Counted from the first letter of the stretch, positions 9,229 through 18,279 are shown. The stretch is 64,000 nt of DNA from Massilia antarctica (GCF_015689335.1 NZ_CP065053.1:310001-374000), one strand, 5' to 3'. Notes: generated from the sequence alone by a model not told the origin. Numbers and translations: made by a program.

Positions 9229-9894
9229 CTATCGATATCTGTTTAATCGCTCATCGGCCAGGGCAAAGAGATTCTCGTTTGCATCTTGCGGCCCCTCGGC
9301 GAGGGCGCGTTCGAGCAGGGCCACCGTGTCGTGCTTGGGTTCGCGGAAACGGGTACGCACGCGCAGCATTTCATTGACCAGGGCCGTGTAGCGCTCGGGA
9401 TGGAAGCGCGCGATCCAGGCCACCGAGGTCATGTCGGCATACGCTTCCTCGGTGCGCACGCGGCGCGCGAACCAGTCGCGCAGCGGGGCGATCCAGGCCA
9501 CCACCGGCAACAGTTTTTCGTTGTGCGGAAAACCGTGCAGGCGACGGTGGCAATGGCCTACTTCATGCATTGCCGCGCCGGCCAGAAAAGGTTCCAGCAG
9601 GTCGGGGGCAATCATGGAACTGAGCTTGTCGGCGGTCGGATTATTGCTGGCCGAAACGACCAGGGTACAACGCCCGTTTTCGCTGGACAAGCCGACCGGC
9701 GTGTGGCCGGGCAAACCGTTACCGTCCACCACTTCCAGGTCGATCGGCAAGCCCTGCGCGCGGCCGTAGGCGACCGCTTCGGTGGCGGCGGCGATCCACT
9801 GGGCTTCGGTGGCCGGGGCGGCGCTCGCCATCGGGGCCGCTGCCGCGGCGCCGGCCAGCGCCAGCAGCATCGCGGCGCGCAGCTTATTCATCAT
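9229..9894 (-). CDS. secreted HExxH putative metallopeptidase, second of a tandem pair
   Basis: This 221-residue protein has a signal peptide (cleavage near ASA, residue 26). It has an HEVGH zinc motif at residues 110-114 and a downstream EEAYAD at 149-154 that could supply the third ligand, as in gluzincins. It is clearly homologous to the protein encoded just upstream: shared layout PIDLEVV, RCTLVVSASNNP, HExGHC and WIARFHPERY. The start overlaps the end of that gene by 11 bases, so the two are cotranslated from one message. Known peptidase families were not recognised; activity is inferred from the motif only. Confidence 0.8.
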   Translation of the reverse strand: MMNKLRAAMLLALAGAAAAAPMASAAPATEAQWIAAATEAVAYGRAQGLPIDLEVVDGNGLPGHTPVGLSSENGRCTLVVSASNNPTADKLSSMIAPDLLEPFLAGAAMHEVGHCHRRLHGFPHNEKLLPVVAWIAPLRDWFARRVRTEEAYADMTSVAWIARFHPERYTALVNEMLRVRTRFREPKHDTVALLERALAEGPQDANENLFALADERLNRYR

Positions 9895-10576
9895 GGAGCA
9901 AGCCGGCTTGCCACATCGTCACGGCGGCGTCGAACGGGCTGGCGCCGGTGCCGAAAGCGTCGGCGTTCTTCGCCAGGCGCACCCAGGCGCGGGTATCGTG
10001 GCCGCTGCGCTCGACCGGCACAGTGTCGCGCAGGCTCGACAGCCAGGTGTACACGCGGCCGTATTGCGCCGGATGCTGGCGCTGCACCCAGGCCAGCGCG
10101 ACCAGGTCGGCAAAGCCTTCCTCGCGCCGCATTTCGCGCATGGCTTTCGATTCGGCCAGCAACTGCACATCGGGCGCCTGCTCCTCGCCGGTTTCGACGA
10201 AGCCGGCCGGCAAGGCGTGCCACACGCCCTGCACGTAACGCCAGCAATGGCCGATTTCGTGGGCCGCCATGGTTTCGATCAGCAGCGCGCGCTCGGCTTC
10301 CGGCACGCTGTGCAGGATATTCTCCGCCTCGGGGTTGCCGCGCATCGACAGCACCAGCTTGCAGCGGCCGTCGACAAAGCCCATCGCCAGCGGCACGTCG
10401 CCGGGGCGGGCTTTCGGTTGCACGGTGATATCTATTGGCAAGTTCATACGTTGCGAATACGCCAACACGGGCGAGGCGGCGGTCAGCCAGCGTGTTTCCA
10501 GCTCGGTGAGGGTGGCGCCAGCAGTGGCGGCAGCGGGAATCAGGACGAGCAGGGCAGTCAAAAGGGGCTTTAACAT
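9884..10576 (-). CDS. secreted HExxH putative metallopeptidase, first of a tandem pair
   Basis: This 230-residue protein has a signal peptide (MLKPLLTALLVLIPAAATAG). HEIGH lies at residues 106-110 and EEGFAD at 152-157, followed by LAWVQRQHPAQYG. It is a paralogue of the next gene and the pair looks like a local duplication. A Cys directly follows the HExxH in both (HEIGHC, HEVGHC), and another precedes it (GRCKLV, GRCTLV), so a disulphide is likely in the periplasm. The upstream bases contain AGGAAACGCC before the ATG. Function is unknown beyond probable zinc peptidase. Confidence 0.82.
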   Translation of the reverse strand: MLKPLLTALLVLIPAAATAGATLTELETRWLTAASPVLAYSQRMNLPIDITVQPKARPGDVPLAMGFVDGRCKLVLSMRGNPEAENILHSVPEAERALLIETMAAHEIGHCWRYVQGVWHALPAGFVETGEEQAPDVQLLAESKAMREMRREEGFADLVALAWVQRQHPAQYGRVYTWLSSLRDTVPVERSGHDTRAWVRLAKNADAFGTGASPFDAAVTMWQAGLLHDE

Positions 10577-10989
10577 GGCGTTTCCTCAGGAGGTCTATAA
10601 ATGCCTATGAGCAATAATATAGACCTCTGGGACGCTTTGGGAAAAATATCTTTCCTTGTGGAAAATTTTCAACATGGCGCCATGTCAAGCTAGCGCTGGC
10701 GCAAACAATCAGAAGGTTTGCCACTCGTCAGCAACAATGTTGACAGCTTGACTCGCGCCGGCCATCCGGGCGGGCCGGGACGCCGCTTGCGGCGCAGCCG
10801 GAACCCGCGCCAGCGCCCTGCCCTTCGGTGCCGGCCTGGCTGGCGTGGCGACCCTGGCCGCGACCGGCGATCAACTCCGCGCGGACAAGCGTATTCGGGA
10901 ACAACAAAGCAGGTGAAGACCACGCGCGTGCGTGGTTTTCCTGTCTGTCCAGATCGGCATGATTGGCGTTCCCACCATGCCGGCCCGGT
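10577..10989. other. intergenic stretch with a 14-bp palindrome and a hairpin
   Basis: No convincing gene is present. ACATGGCGCCATGT at 10672-10685 is a perfect palindrome of unknown role. A plus-strand frame from 10752 to the TGA at 10914-10916 reads like protein at its end (GAGLAGVATLAATGDQL) but has no ATG. It is cut off from the ATG at 10737 by a stop at 10749. It is followed by a hairpin with 7-bp arms and four T's (10919-10940). This may be a decayed small gene with its terminator. Confidence 0.45.
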
Positions 10990-12690
10990 TTATTTTGCCA
11001 GCGCCGCCGCCGTGGTGAACGCCGGGCGGATATCGTTCGGCACCGCTTTCATCCTGTCGAGCGCCTTCTGCACATCCGGGCGGATGACCACGTACCTGGC
11101 CATCATGTCCTTGGCGCGCACATAGTCGCCGGTAGCCTCGATGGTCAGGAATTCGCGGTTCAGGTCGACGACCGCCTGCTTGATCTTCTTGAAATCGACC
11201 GAGAACGTGCCGTCGCCATGCGACACGAAGCCGCCTTTATCGAGCACGTAATTGAGCTGGATCGCCATGCCGCGCGCATGCGAATCGGTCAGGCCGAAAT
11301 GCAGGGTGCGAAATGCCGACGCCAGGAAGGTGTTATACAGCTTGCGCTCGGCCAGTTCGCCCTGGCCCAGGGTGTCTTTCAGCTGGCCCTTGTCCATCAT
11401 GTACGCCAGCGCCCACAGGCCGGCCATGTCGGCCTTGGCTTCCTCGATGGTCGAATACGCATCCTTCAGGTCCTGGCGCGGGGTCGACGCCTTGCCATCC
11501 TGGACGGTAGCGTGCGGTCCCAGGCCGTGGGTGATTTCGTGCGCCAGGATGTGCGTGAAGAAGGAATCGAAATCGAGGTCCTTTTGCGCTTCCGGGCGCA
11601 GCACCAGTTTCGTGATCGGGGTCAGGGTCGATGTGAACTTCGCTTCCTGGATATTTTTCAGCATCACGCGCTTGGAACCGCGCTCGCTGATGATGCGCTC
11701 GTCGTTCGGCAGGTTATAGGCGGCCGTCTGCACGCCCATATTGCCGTCGCCGGCGCCATACACCTGATTGACCACCACCATCGGCGCCAGCGCCCCGACC
11801 TTGGGATTGCGGTACTGCTTGTCGAGCGGCAGATTGTCTTCCAGCTCCTGCATGTGCTGGCTGAAGAAATCGAGCTTGCGCGTCTCTTTCTCGTCGCGGA
11901 TATTCACGTACGCCTCGAACGCGGCCTTGTACCCGAACAGTTCATCGTTATACGTCTCGTAAGGGCCGATGGTGATGTCGACCGGGGAATCAAGATCCAT
12001 CCACGCGAAATCGGACGCCAGGTAATCGTTCGATAAAAACGCAGCGGCGCGCAGGGTCAGGAATTTCTTGAGCGAGGCGTTGTCGGTCGATGCCGCGGCC
12101 TCGCGCAGCAAGGTGGCCAGTTTTTCCAGCTCCGCCTTGTACTCCTCGGCGTAGGTGACGGTGGTGAATTTGCCATCGGCGCCGGTGCGGATGGTGGTGA
12201 AAAACCACTGCGCCTGTTCCTTGTCCTTGGGCGCGAGCGCGTTCATCCACGCTTCCAGCGACGCCTTGCTCGCGCCTTCGGGGTAGAAATTGGCGCCTTC
12301 CGGTTTTTTGGCCGGAATGGTGATACCGGCATAGGTGGCGGGCATGAAGGAGTCGTTCCCGTCGAGGATGGACCACGGGCCTTTGTTCAGCCAAAAATAA
12401 TTCAGGCGCGCCTTGCCGAGGGCGCTTTTGTCTTTCTTGAGCGCGCTCCACAGGGCTTCGTTATGGGCCCAGCGCTGGCGCAGCTGCAAGGTATCGACGA
12501 TCTTGGCCGCTTCGATCAGTTTGACGATGGCGGCCTTGTCGCCTTTGGACAGGCCCGACGTATCGGCGCGCAGCTCGACCGGCGCGAAGCGCTTGGCCAT
12601 CTGGTTCAGTTGGACGACCTTGGCGGGCTGCCCGGCGGCGCTGGTGACGCCGGCAAGCATCAGGAGAACGGGGAGAAGGAGTTTTTTCAT
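10990..12690 (-). CDS. M49-like (dipeptidyl-peptidase III-type) zinc peptidase, secreted
   Basis: The protein has 566 residues from the ATG at 12690, with signal peptide MKKLLLPVLLMLAGVTSAAG. The zinc site HEITHG is at residues 384-389 (family M49 uses HExxGH or HExxxH) and EEAKAD at 416-421 matches the second M49 motif. Bacterial relatives are often labelled Zn-dependent hydrolase or nudix-like for historical reasons. It would cleave peptides in the periplasm; the exact specificity cannot be read. The frame extends upstream of 12690, but that part falls in a palindromic repeat and is not coding. Confidence 0.85.
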   Translation of the reverse strand: MKKLLLPVLLMLAGVTSAAGQPAKVVQLNQMAKRFAPVELRADTSGLSKGDKAAIVKLIEAAKIVDTLQLRQRWAHNEALWSALKKDKSALGKARLNYFWLNKGPWSILDGNDSFMPATYAGITIPAKKPEGANFYPEGASKASLEAWMNALAPKDKEQAQWFFTTIRTGADGKFTTVTYAEEYKAELEKLATLLREAAASTDNASLKKFLTLRAAAFLSNDYLASDFAWMDLDSPVDITIGPYETYNDELFGYKAAFEAYVNIRDEKETRKLDFFSQHMQELEDNLPLDKQYRNPKVGALAPMVVVNQVYGAGDGNMGVQTAAYNLPNDERIISERGSKRVMLKNIQEAKFTSTLTPITKLVLRPEAQKDLDFDSFFTHILAHEITHGLGPHATVQDGKASTPRQDLKDAYSTIEEAKADMAGLWALAYMMDKGQLKDTLGQGELAERKLYNTFLASAFRTLHFGLTDSHARGMAIQLNYVLDKGGFVSHGDGTFSVDFKKIKQAVVDLNREFLTIEATGDYVRAKDMMARYVVIRPDVQKALDRMKAVPNDIRPAFTTAAALAK

Positions 12691-12730
12691 GGGGCCTTGG
12701 CAAAAAATAGGTGAACGTCGCTCCCCCTCC

Positions 12731-12818
12731 CGTCGTTCCCGCGAAGGCGGGAACCCAAGTTCGTCGAGCCGCAGTGGCTGCGGTACATACTTGGGTTCCC
12801 GCCTGCGCGGGAACGACG
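12731..12818. repeat. REPIN-like palindromic element, copy A
   Basis: Two inverted hairpin arms of about 30 bp flank a short unlike spacer. Each arm holds TTCCCGC-N4-GCGGGAA and ends in the outer sequence CGTCGTT/AACGACG and the inner sequence CCCAAGT/ACTTGGG. The left arm has one change (GCGAAGGCGG). It lies between the start of the M49-like gene and the XapX gene. Confidence 0.85.
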
Positions 12819-12959
12819 CGGCGGGGGGCGGCGCGAACGACTGGCAAACACGCATTTGGCAAAAACAGCATCCTGATTCTATCGCGCCGGCGCCCCGTCT
12901 TCCATACTCGTTTTCGACAGGACCGGCGTTCGGCCCTGCGCTATCTGAAGGAGTGAGCA

Positions 12960-13208
12960 ATGTACCTGATGTCGATCGGAGCCGGCGTGCTGGTAGGGAT
13001 CATCTACGCACTGATCCAGGTGCGTTCGCCCGCCCCGCCCGCCATCGCGCTGCTGGGCCTGCTTGGAATGCTGATCGGCGAACAGATGGTCCCGATCGCC
13101 AAGCGGGTCATCGCCGGCGAACCGCTCACCAGCGCCTGGTTCGCCACCGAATGCGCCCCAAAAATCACCGGCCTGCAAGCGCCGGCGAACGACAAGGACG
13201 CGGCATGA
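12960..13208 (+). CDS. XapX domain protein (DUF1427)
   Basis: This 82-residue protein has two membrane helices (MSIGAGVLVGIIYALIQV and IALLGLLGMLIGEQMVPIA). It matches the small XapX/DUF1427 membrane family, whose founding member lies in xanthosine uptake gene clusters. A GAAGGAG ribosome binding site is present. Its end overlaps the next gene by four bases (ATGA at 13205-13208), so it is translationally coupled to the amidohydrolase. In related clusters XapX proteins accompany amidohydrolase and YcaC-type hydrolase genes; the biochemical role is not known. Confidence 0.85.
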   Translation: MYLMSIGAGVLVGIIYALIQVRSPAPPAIALLGLLGMLIGEQMVPIAKRVIAGEPLTSAWFATECAPKITGLQAPANDKDAA

Positions 13209-13681
13209 GCGCCTCCCTCATCCTGATCAACGGCCGCTTCCACACCACCGACCGTGCCAACCCAATCGCCAACGCGGTCGCCATCGCCAACGAGCGCTTC
13301 ATCGAGGTGGGCGATTGCGCCGACGTCATGCGCCACCGCGGCGCCACCACCCAGGTCATCGACCTGACCGGCCACACCGTCATCCCGGGCCTGAACGACT
13401 CGCACATGCACCTGATCCGCGGAGGCCTGAACTACAACCTGGAACTGCGCTGGGAAGGCGTGCCCTCGCTGGCCGACGCCATGCGCATGCTGCGCGAACA
13501 GGCCGAACGCACGCCATCGCCGCAATGGGTGCGCGTGGTGGGTGGCTGGACCGAATTCCAGTTCGCCGAAAAACGCATGCCCACCATCGAGGAACTCAAC
13601 GCCGCAGCGCCCGACACGCCGGTGTTCGTGCTGCACCTGTACGACCGCGCCCTGCTCAACCGCGCCGCGCTGCGGGCGGTC
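13205..13681 (+). pseudogene. amidohydrolase (YtcJ-like), 5' fragment interrupted by IS3-family element
   Basis: This is the first 159 codons of an amidohydrolase family 3 protein (SASLILINGRFHTTDR, then TVIPGLNDSHMHL, the HxH metal motif). The reading frame is intact up to LNRAALRAV and then enters the insertion sequence, where a stop comes at once. Removing 13682-15110 (the element plus one GTC copy) joins it in frame to the fragment at 15111, giving a 614-residue protein. The insertion is therefore likely recent. The fragment alone lacks the remaining metal ligands and is almost surely inactive. Confidence 0.9.
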
Positions 13682-13829
13682 TAAAGTGGACCCATCGGTC
13701 AAGACAATTATTCAGCAAGTTTAAGCTGTGTCCGTTTCCACCGCTGCAGCTGGTCGGCGCTGCCCCGTGATTCTCTAATCATGCCGCTGGAGGGCATCAT
13801 CCTCCAGTGGCCGCCCCCGGCAGGGCTTT

Positions 13830-14771
13830 CTACCCGCACACCGTTCCCTCAACGACCGCCTCGGCGTCGCCATACTTGTCGACGATCAGCGCTCCGCCGC
13901 CGGTCCCGCTGCGATAGACGCTGGCGGGCGTCTCGTAGCCAAGGGACTGGTGAGGACGCTCCGCGTTGTAGAACGCGAAGTACTGGGCCAATCCCACCAT
14001 CAGCTCGGCCATGTTGGCGTAGCCCTTCAGGTACACGTCCTCGTACTTCACGTTGCGCCACAGGCGCTCGACGAAGATGTTGTCCAGGGCCCGCCCTCTC
14101 CCGTCCATGCTGATGTCCACCCGTTCGCGCTTGAGCACGTCCGTGAACGCCTTGCTCGTGAACTGCGAACCCTGATCGCTGTTGAACACCTCGGGCTTGC
14201 CATGCTCGCGTAGGGCGTCCTCCAGGCAGTCCACACAGAACGACGCATCCATGCTGTTGCTGAGCCGCCAGGACAGGACCTTGCGGCTGTACCAATCGAT
14301 TACCGCCACCAGGTAGGCGAATCCCCGCGCCAACCGGATGTAGGTGATATCTGTCGACCACACGTGGTTGGGCCGCGTCACCGGCACGCCCCGCAACAGA
14401 TACGGATACACCTTGTGCTCTGGATGAGCCTTGCTCGTGTTCGGCCCCGGCGCCATCCCGGCCAGCCCCATGCGGCGCATCAGTCGCTGCACGCGCTTGC
14501 GGTTGACGACGTGGCCCGCCGCGCGCAGGAACACCACCATGCGCCGGCTGCCGTAGAACGGCCGGTTCGTGTATTGCTCGTCGATCAGCCGGCACAACAG
14601 CAAGTCCTCGGCACCAGCATCTTCCGGCACCTTGGCAGTCAGTCGCCGGTACACCGTCGCGCGCGGCACTTCGGCCAGCTCGCACTGTCGGCTCAGAGGC
14701 AGTTCCTCGGCGCCGTCGATCCAGTTCATCCTGGCTTCCTGGCTCACACCCCCAACTTTTTTTTGAGCCAA
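13830..14771 (-). CDS. IS3-family transposase orfB (DDE integrase)
   Basis: This is the catalytic half of the transposase, up to 313 residues if read from 14771. An HTH_21-like part (DEQYTNRPFYGSRRM) precedes the rve integrase core. The DDE residues are seen in WSTDITYI (first D), VFNSDQGSQFTS (second D) and the E of FVERLWRNVKYED. The frame overlaps the end of orfA and is most likely made as an OrfAB fusion by -1 frameshifting at the A8G run (14756-14764). It is full length with no stops, so the element may be active. Confidence 0.93.
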   Translation of the reverse strand: MAQKKVGGVSQEARMNWIDGAEELPLSRQCELAEVPRATVYRRLTAKVPEDAGAEDLLLCRLIDEQYTNRPFYGSRRMVVFLRAAGHVVNRKRVQRLMRRMGLAGMAPGPNTSKAHPEHKVYPYLLRGVPVTRPNHVWSTDITYIRLARGFAYLVAVIDWYSRKVLSWRLSNSMDASFCVDCLEDALREHGKPEVFNSDQGSQFTSKAFTDVLKRERVDISMDGRGRALDNIFVERLWRNVKYEDVYLKGYANMAELMVGLAQYFAFYNAERPHQSLGYETPASVYRSGTGGGALIVDKYGDAEAVVEGTVCG

Positions 14772-15034
14772 TCGACTTCCATCTTCAGCCGCCCGATCTC
14801 GCCATACAGCCGCTCTTCGTCGCCCTTGTCCTCGGCCGGCTTGGGCCCGCGCTTACCCTCGAACAGCGCCCCTGCGGACTCAAGAATTTCCTTCTTCCAC
14901 TGCCCGACCAGTTGCGGATGCACGGCGTATGACTGCGCGATCTCGCTGATTGTCTTGACCCCGCGAACCGCCTCCAGGCCGACCTTCGCCTTAAACTCGG
15001 CCGTGTGTACCTTGCGCTTTTTTGCTTCACCCAT
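14744..15034 (-). CDS. IS3-family transposase orfA (HTH)
   Basis: This 96-residue protein is the DNA-binding half: an HTH_Tnp_1 type domain (AEFKAKVGLEAVRGVKTISE, then YAVHPQLVGQWKKE) with a C-terminal leucine-zipper-like helix (YGEIGRLKMEVDWLKKKLGV). The slippery run of eight A followed by G falls inside the WLKKKLGV codons. A ribosome on the message can slip by -1 there and continue into orfB. The gene begins about 70 bases inside the right end of the element. Confidence 0.92.
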   Translation of the reverse strand: MGEAKKRKVHTAEFKAKVGLEAVRGVKTISEIAQSYAVHPQLVGQWKKEILESAGALFEGKRGPKPAEDKGDEERLYGEIGRLKMEVDWLKKKLGV

Positions 15035-15110
15035 TTGCTGTCATCCTTTCAAGGACGATAGCTTAAACTACCCCGTGGCCACTGTCTCAAAATGTGGATC
15101 CACTATAGTC

Positions 15111-16478
15111 GGCTACACCCGCGACACGCCCAATCCGCCCGGCGGCGAAATCGTGCGCGATACGGCCGGCAACCCGACCGGCATGCTGATCGCCCGGCCC
15201 AACGCGATGATCCTGTACGCCACCCTGGCCAAGGGCCCCGCCCTGCCGCTCGAACACCAGGTCAATTCCACGCGCCAGTTCATGCGCGAACTCAATCGCC
15301 TGGGCGTGACCAGCGTGATCGACGCCGGCGGTGGCTTCCAGAACTTCCCCGACGATTACGCCATCGTCGACCAGCTCGCGCGCCACAAGCAGCTCACCGT
15401 GCGCATCGCCTACAACCTGTTCACCCAAAACAAGGGCGCCGAACTGCAGGACTTCCAGGCCTGGACCAAAATGATCAAGCCGGGCGACGGCAGCGACTAC
15501 TACCGCCACAACGGCGCCGGCGAAATGCTGGTGTTCTCGGCGGCCGACTTCGAAGACTTCCTCGAACCGCGTCCCGAACTGGCCGCCGGCATGGAAGACG
15601 AACTCGAAAAAGTCGTGCGCCACCTGGTCGAGCAGCGCTGGCCATTCCGGCTGCACGCCACCTACGACGAATCGATCTCGCGCATGCTCGACGTGTTCGA
15701 AAAGGTCAACCGCGACATTCCCTTCGACGGCCTGCGCTGGATGTTCGACCATGCCGAAACCATCACCCCACGCAATATCGACCGCGTGCGCGCGCTCGGC
15801 GGCGGCATCGCGATCCAGCACCGCATGGCTTTCCAGGGCGAGTATTTCGTCGAACGCTACGGCGCCGAAGCGGCCCGCCACACGCCCCCCATCGCACGCA
15901 TGCTGGAGGCCGGCGTGCCGGTCGGCGCCGGCACCGATGCCACCCGCGTGGCCAGCTACAACCCGTGGACCGCGCTGTACTGGCTGGTGTCCGGCCGCAC
16001 CGTCGGCGGCTTACGCCTGTACGGCGCCGACCAGCAGATGCCACGCGCCACCGCGCTCGAACTATGGACCTCGGGCAGCGCGTGGTTCTCCAGCGAGCAG
16101 CACCAGAAAGGCCGCATCAAGGCGGGCCAGCTGGCCGACCTGGCGGTGCTGTCGGCCGATTTTTTCAGCGTGCCGGAAGACGATATCAAGGCGCTCGAAT
16201 CGGTGCTCACGGTCGTCGGCGGCAAGGTGGTGTACGGCGCCGGCGACTTTGCGCCGCTGGCACCGGCCCCGATTCCCGTGCTGCCCGACTGGTCGCCCGT
16301 GAAAACTTTCGGCGGCCATTACCGGCCGGCCGCGACCCGCACGGCGCTGCCGCACCTGTGCGCGGGTTCGTGCGGCGTGCATGGCCACGCCCATGGCATC
16401 GCGCGTAAATCGACCATCCCGGTGACCAGCCATACCGGCTTCTGGGGCGCGCTCGGCTGCAGCTGCTTCGCGTTCTGA
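15111..16478 (+). pseudogene. amidohydrolase (YtcJ-like), 3' fragment after IS insertion
   Basis: This holds the remaining 455 codons of the split amidohydrolase, starting at GYTRDTPNPPGGEIVRD. Metal-site and fold markers of amidohydrolase family 3 are present: RLHATYDESI, WMFDHAETI, PVGAGTDATR and KGRIKAGQLADLAVLS. The C-terminal 60 residues are an unusual tail with Cys and His (LCAGSCGVHGHAHG). The frame is open from within the IS end, but no native start remains. With the 5' part it is 614 residues. Family members hydrolyse C-N bonds of varied substrates; the substrate is not known. Confidence 0.9.
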
Positions 16479-16511
16479 CCAGCCCCATTTTTTAACCAAG
16501 GAGTGTATTAC

Positions 16512-17195
16512 ATGAATCCGAAACTCGACGTCCTGACGCCACACAACTCGCAACTGATCTTCATCGACCACCAGCCGCAAATGGCGTTCGGCGTGCAATC
16601 GATCGACCGCCAGGTCCTCAAGAACAACACGGTGGCGCTGGCCAAGGCCGCCAAGGCGTTCAACATCCCGACCGTGATCACCACCGTCGAAACGCAAGCG
16701 TTTTCCGGCCACACCTATCCGGAACTGCTGGACGTGTTCCCGGGCCAGAAAGTCCTTGAGCGCAGCTCGATGAATTCGTGGGACGACCAGAAGGTGCGCG
16801 ATGCGTTGAAAGCCAACGGCCGTAAAAAGGTCATCGTGGCCGGTTTGTGGACGGAAGTGTGCAACAACAGCTTCGCGCTGTGCGCCATGGCGGAAGGCGA
16901 CTACGAGATCTACATGGTGGCCGATGCATCGGGCGGCACCTCGAAGGAAGCGCACGACTACGCGATGCAGCGCATGATCCAGGCCGGCGTGGTGCCGGTG
17001 ACCTGGCAGCAGGTGATGCTGGAATGGCAGCGCGACTGGGCACACCGCGAGACCTATGACGCCGTGATGGCGATCGTGCGCGAACACTCGGGCGCGTACG
17101 GCATGGGCGTCGACTACGCCTACACGATGGTGCACAAGGCAGCCGAACGCACCACGGGCGAACACGAAGTGCTGGCGCCGGTGCCAGCACGCTAA
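16512..17195 (+). CDS. YcaC-like isochorismatase-fold hydrolase
   Basis: This 227-residue cysteine hydrolase has catalytic Asp19 (LIFIDHQPQ) and Cys117 (AGLWTEVCNNS), the latter in the cis-peptide motif. The closest pattern I recognise is E. coli YcaC (LLVDHQ, INAWDN and TEVCV counterparts), with Arg in place of the usual Lys of nicotinamidases. The start is the ATG at 16512, eight bases after AAGGAG; a GTG at 16503 is too close to that site. It follows the split amidohydrolase by 33 bases and belongs to the same hydrolase cluster. The substrate is unknown. Confidence 0.9.
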   Translation: MNPKLDVLTPHNSQLIFIDHQPQMAFGVQSIDRQVLKNNTVALAKAAKAFNIPTVITTVETQAFSGHTYPELLDVFPGQKVLERSSMNSWDDQKVRDALKANGRKKVIVAGLWTEVCNNSFALCAMAEGDYEIYMVADASGGTSKEAHDYAMQRMIQAGVVPVTWQQVMLEWQRDWAHRETYDAVMAIVREHSGAYGMGVDYAYTMVHKAAERTTGEHEVLAPVPAR

Positions 17196-17200
17196 AAAAT

Positions 17201-17291
17201 CCGTCGTTCCCGCGCGCGCGGGAACCCAAGTTTATTGATTCGCCAGTAGCATCGGCACGCACTTGGGTTCCCGCCTGCGCGGGAACGACGG
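17201..17291. repeat. REPIN-like palindromic element, copy B
   Basis: This full 91-bp copy runs from CCGTCGTTCCCGC to GCGGGAACGACGG, with the inner CCCAAGT and ACTTGGG and an unrelated 30-base spacer. The left arm reads CGCGCGCGCG in its loop instead of GCAG. It sits between the YcaC-like and alpha/beta hydrolase genes, 5 bases past the stop, so it is transcribed if they form an operon. Confidence 0.88.
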
Positions 17292-17316
17292 AGCTAACGA
17301 CAACAAGAAAGCCATC

Positions 17317-18279
17317 ATGTCCACAAACGACAACCAGAAAACCCTCTCCCGCCGCGCAGCCATCACCGCCGGCGCTTCCCTCGCCGCCGCGATCCCGCTG
17401 GCCGCCATGAGCACCGGCGCGCAAGCCGCACCCGCCGCCGCCATCAAGCGCACCTCCAGCACCATCACCACCAAAGACGGCGTCGAACTGTATTACAAGG
17501 ACTGGGGCAGCGGCCAGCCGGTCGTGTTCTGCCACGGCTGGCCGCTCAACAGCGACAGCTGGGAATCGCAGATGTTCCACCTTGCGAACAACGGCTTCCG
17601 CGTCATCGCCCACGATCGCCGCGGCCATGGCCGTTCCAGCCAACCCTGGACCGGCAACGACATGGACCACTACGCCGACGACCTGGCCCAGGTCATCGAA
17701 GCGCTGGACCTGAAAAACGCCATCCTGATCGGCTTCTCGACCGGCGGCGGCGAAGTGGCCCGCTACGTCGGCCGCCACGGCACCAGGCGCGTCGCCAAAC
17801 TCGGCCTGATCTCGGCGGTCCCGCCGCTGATGCTCAAAACCGCCGACAACCCGGGCGGCCTGCCGATGGACGTATTCGACGGCATCCGCAGCGCCTGCGT
17901 CAAGGACCGCTCGCAGTTCTACCTCGATCTCGCTTCCGGCCCCTTCTACGGTTTCAACCGTCCTGGCGCCAAGCCATCGCAAGGCCTGATCAACGCCTGG
18001 TGGATGCAAGGCATGATGGCCGGCCACAAGAACACCTACGATTCGATCAAGGCGTTCTCCGAAACGGACTTCCGCGCCGACCTGAAAAAATTCGACAAGC
18101 CGACCCTGATCATCCACGGCGCCGACGACCAGATCGTGCCGATCGACGCCGCCGGCAAGGCGTCGGCCGCCATCGTCAAGGACGCCAAGCTGATTATCTA
18201 TCCCGGCGCCCCGCACGGCCTGACCGACACCCACAAGGACAAGGTCAACGCCGACATTCTCGCTTTCGCCAAATCGTGA
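17317..18279 (+). CDS. Tat-exported alpha/beta hydrolase (non-heme chloroperoxidase/arylesterase type)
   Basis: This 320-residue protein starts with a twin-arginine signal ([20 protein letters not shown]), so it is likely exported folded. The alpha/beta hydrolase core has the oxyanion region [12 protein letters not shown], the nucleophile elbow GFSTGGG (Ser141), the acid in GADDQIVP and the His in GAPHGLTD. This matches the arylesterase/cofactor-free haloperoxidase group. The start at 17317 is preferred because upstream codons lie inside REPIN copy B. The stop overlaps the next gene by four bases (GTGA), so the two are coupled. Confidence 0.9.
   Translation: MSTNDNQKTLSRRAAITAGASLAAAIPLAAMSTGAQAAPAAAIKRTSSTITTKDGVELYYKDWGSGQPVVFCHGWPLNSDSWESQMFHLANNGFRVIAHDRRGHGRSSQPWTGNDMDHYADDLAQVIEALDLKNAILIGFSTGGGEVARYVGRHGTRRVAKLGLISAVPPLMLKTADNPGGLPMDVFDGIRSACVKDRSQFYLDLASGPFYGFNRPGAKPSQGLINAWWMQGMMAGHKNTYDSIKAFSETDFRADLKKFDKPTLIIHGADDQIVPIDAAGKASAAIVKDAKLIIYPGAPHGLTDTHKDKVNADILAFAKS

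Larger units (their letters stand above)
13682..15107 (-). mobile_element. IS3-family insertion sequence, 1426 bp
   Basis: The ends are imperfect inverted repeats: left TAAAGTGGACCCA, right (reverse strand) TATAGTGGATCCA, with further matches inward to about base 25. The direct repeat GTC flanks it at 13679-13681 and 15108-15110, a 3-bp target duplication as usual for IS3. It carries two overlapping frames, orfA and orfB, on the minus strand, with a frameshift signal between them. It interrupts the amidohydrolase gene in the opposite direction. Confidence 0.92.

Noticed and set aside
10690..10923. Minus-strand 77-codon frame beginning MVFTCFVVPEYACPRGVDRR
   Set aside because: Arg/Pro-rich product typical of GC-rich non-coding DNA, no ribosome binding site; it crosses the hairpin at 10919.
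12711..12956. Short coding frames inside palindromic repeats (products with VPAKAGTQV-like strings)
   Set aside because: These come from REPIN sequence and recur with it; they are common false gene calls.
13782..14113. Plus-strand frames inside the IS3-family element
   Set aside because: They are antisense to orfB and have no transposon-related domain.
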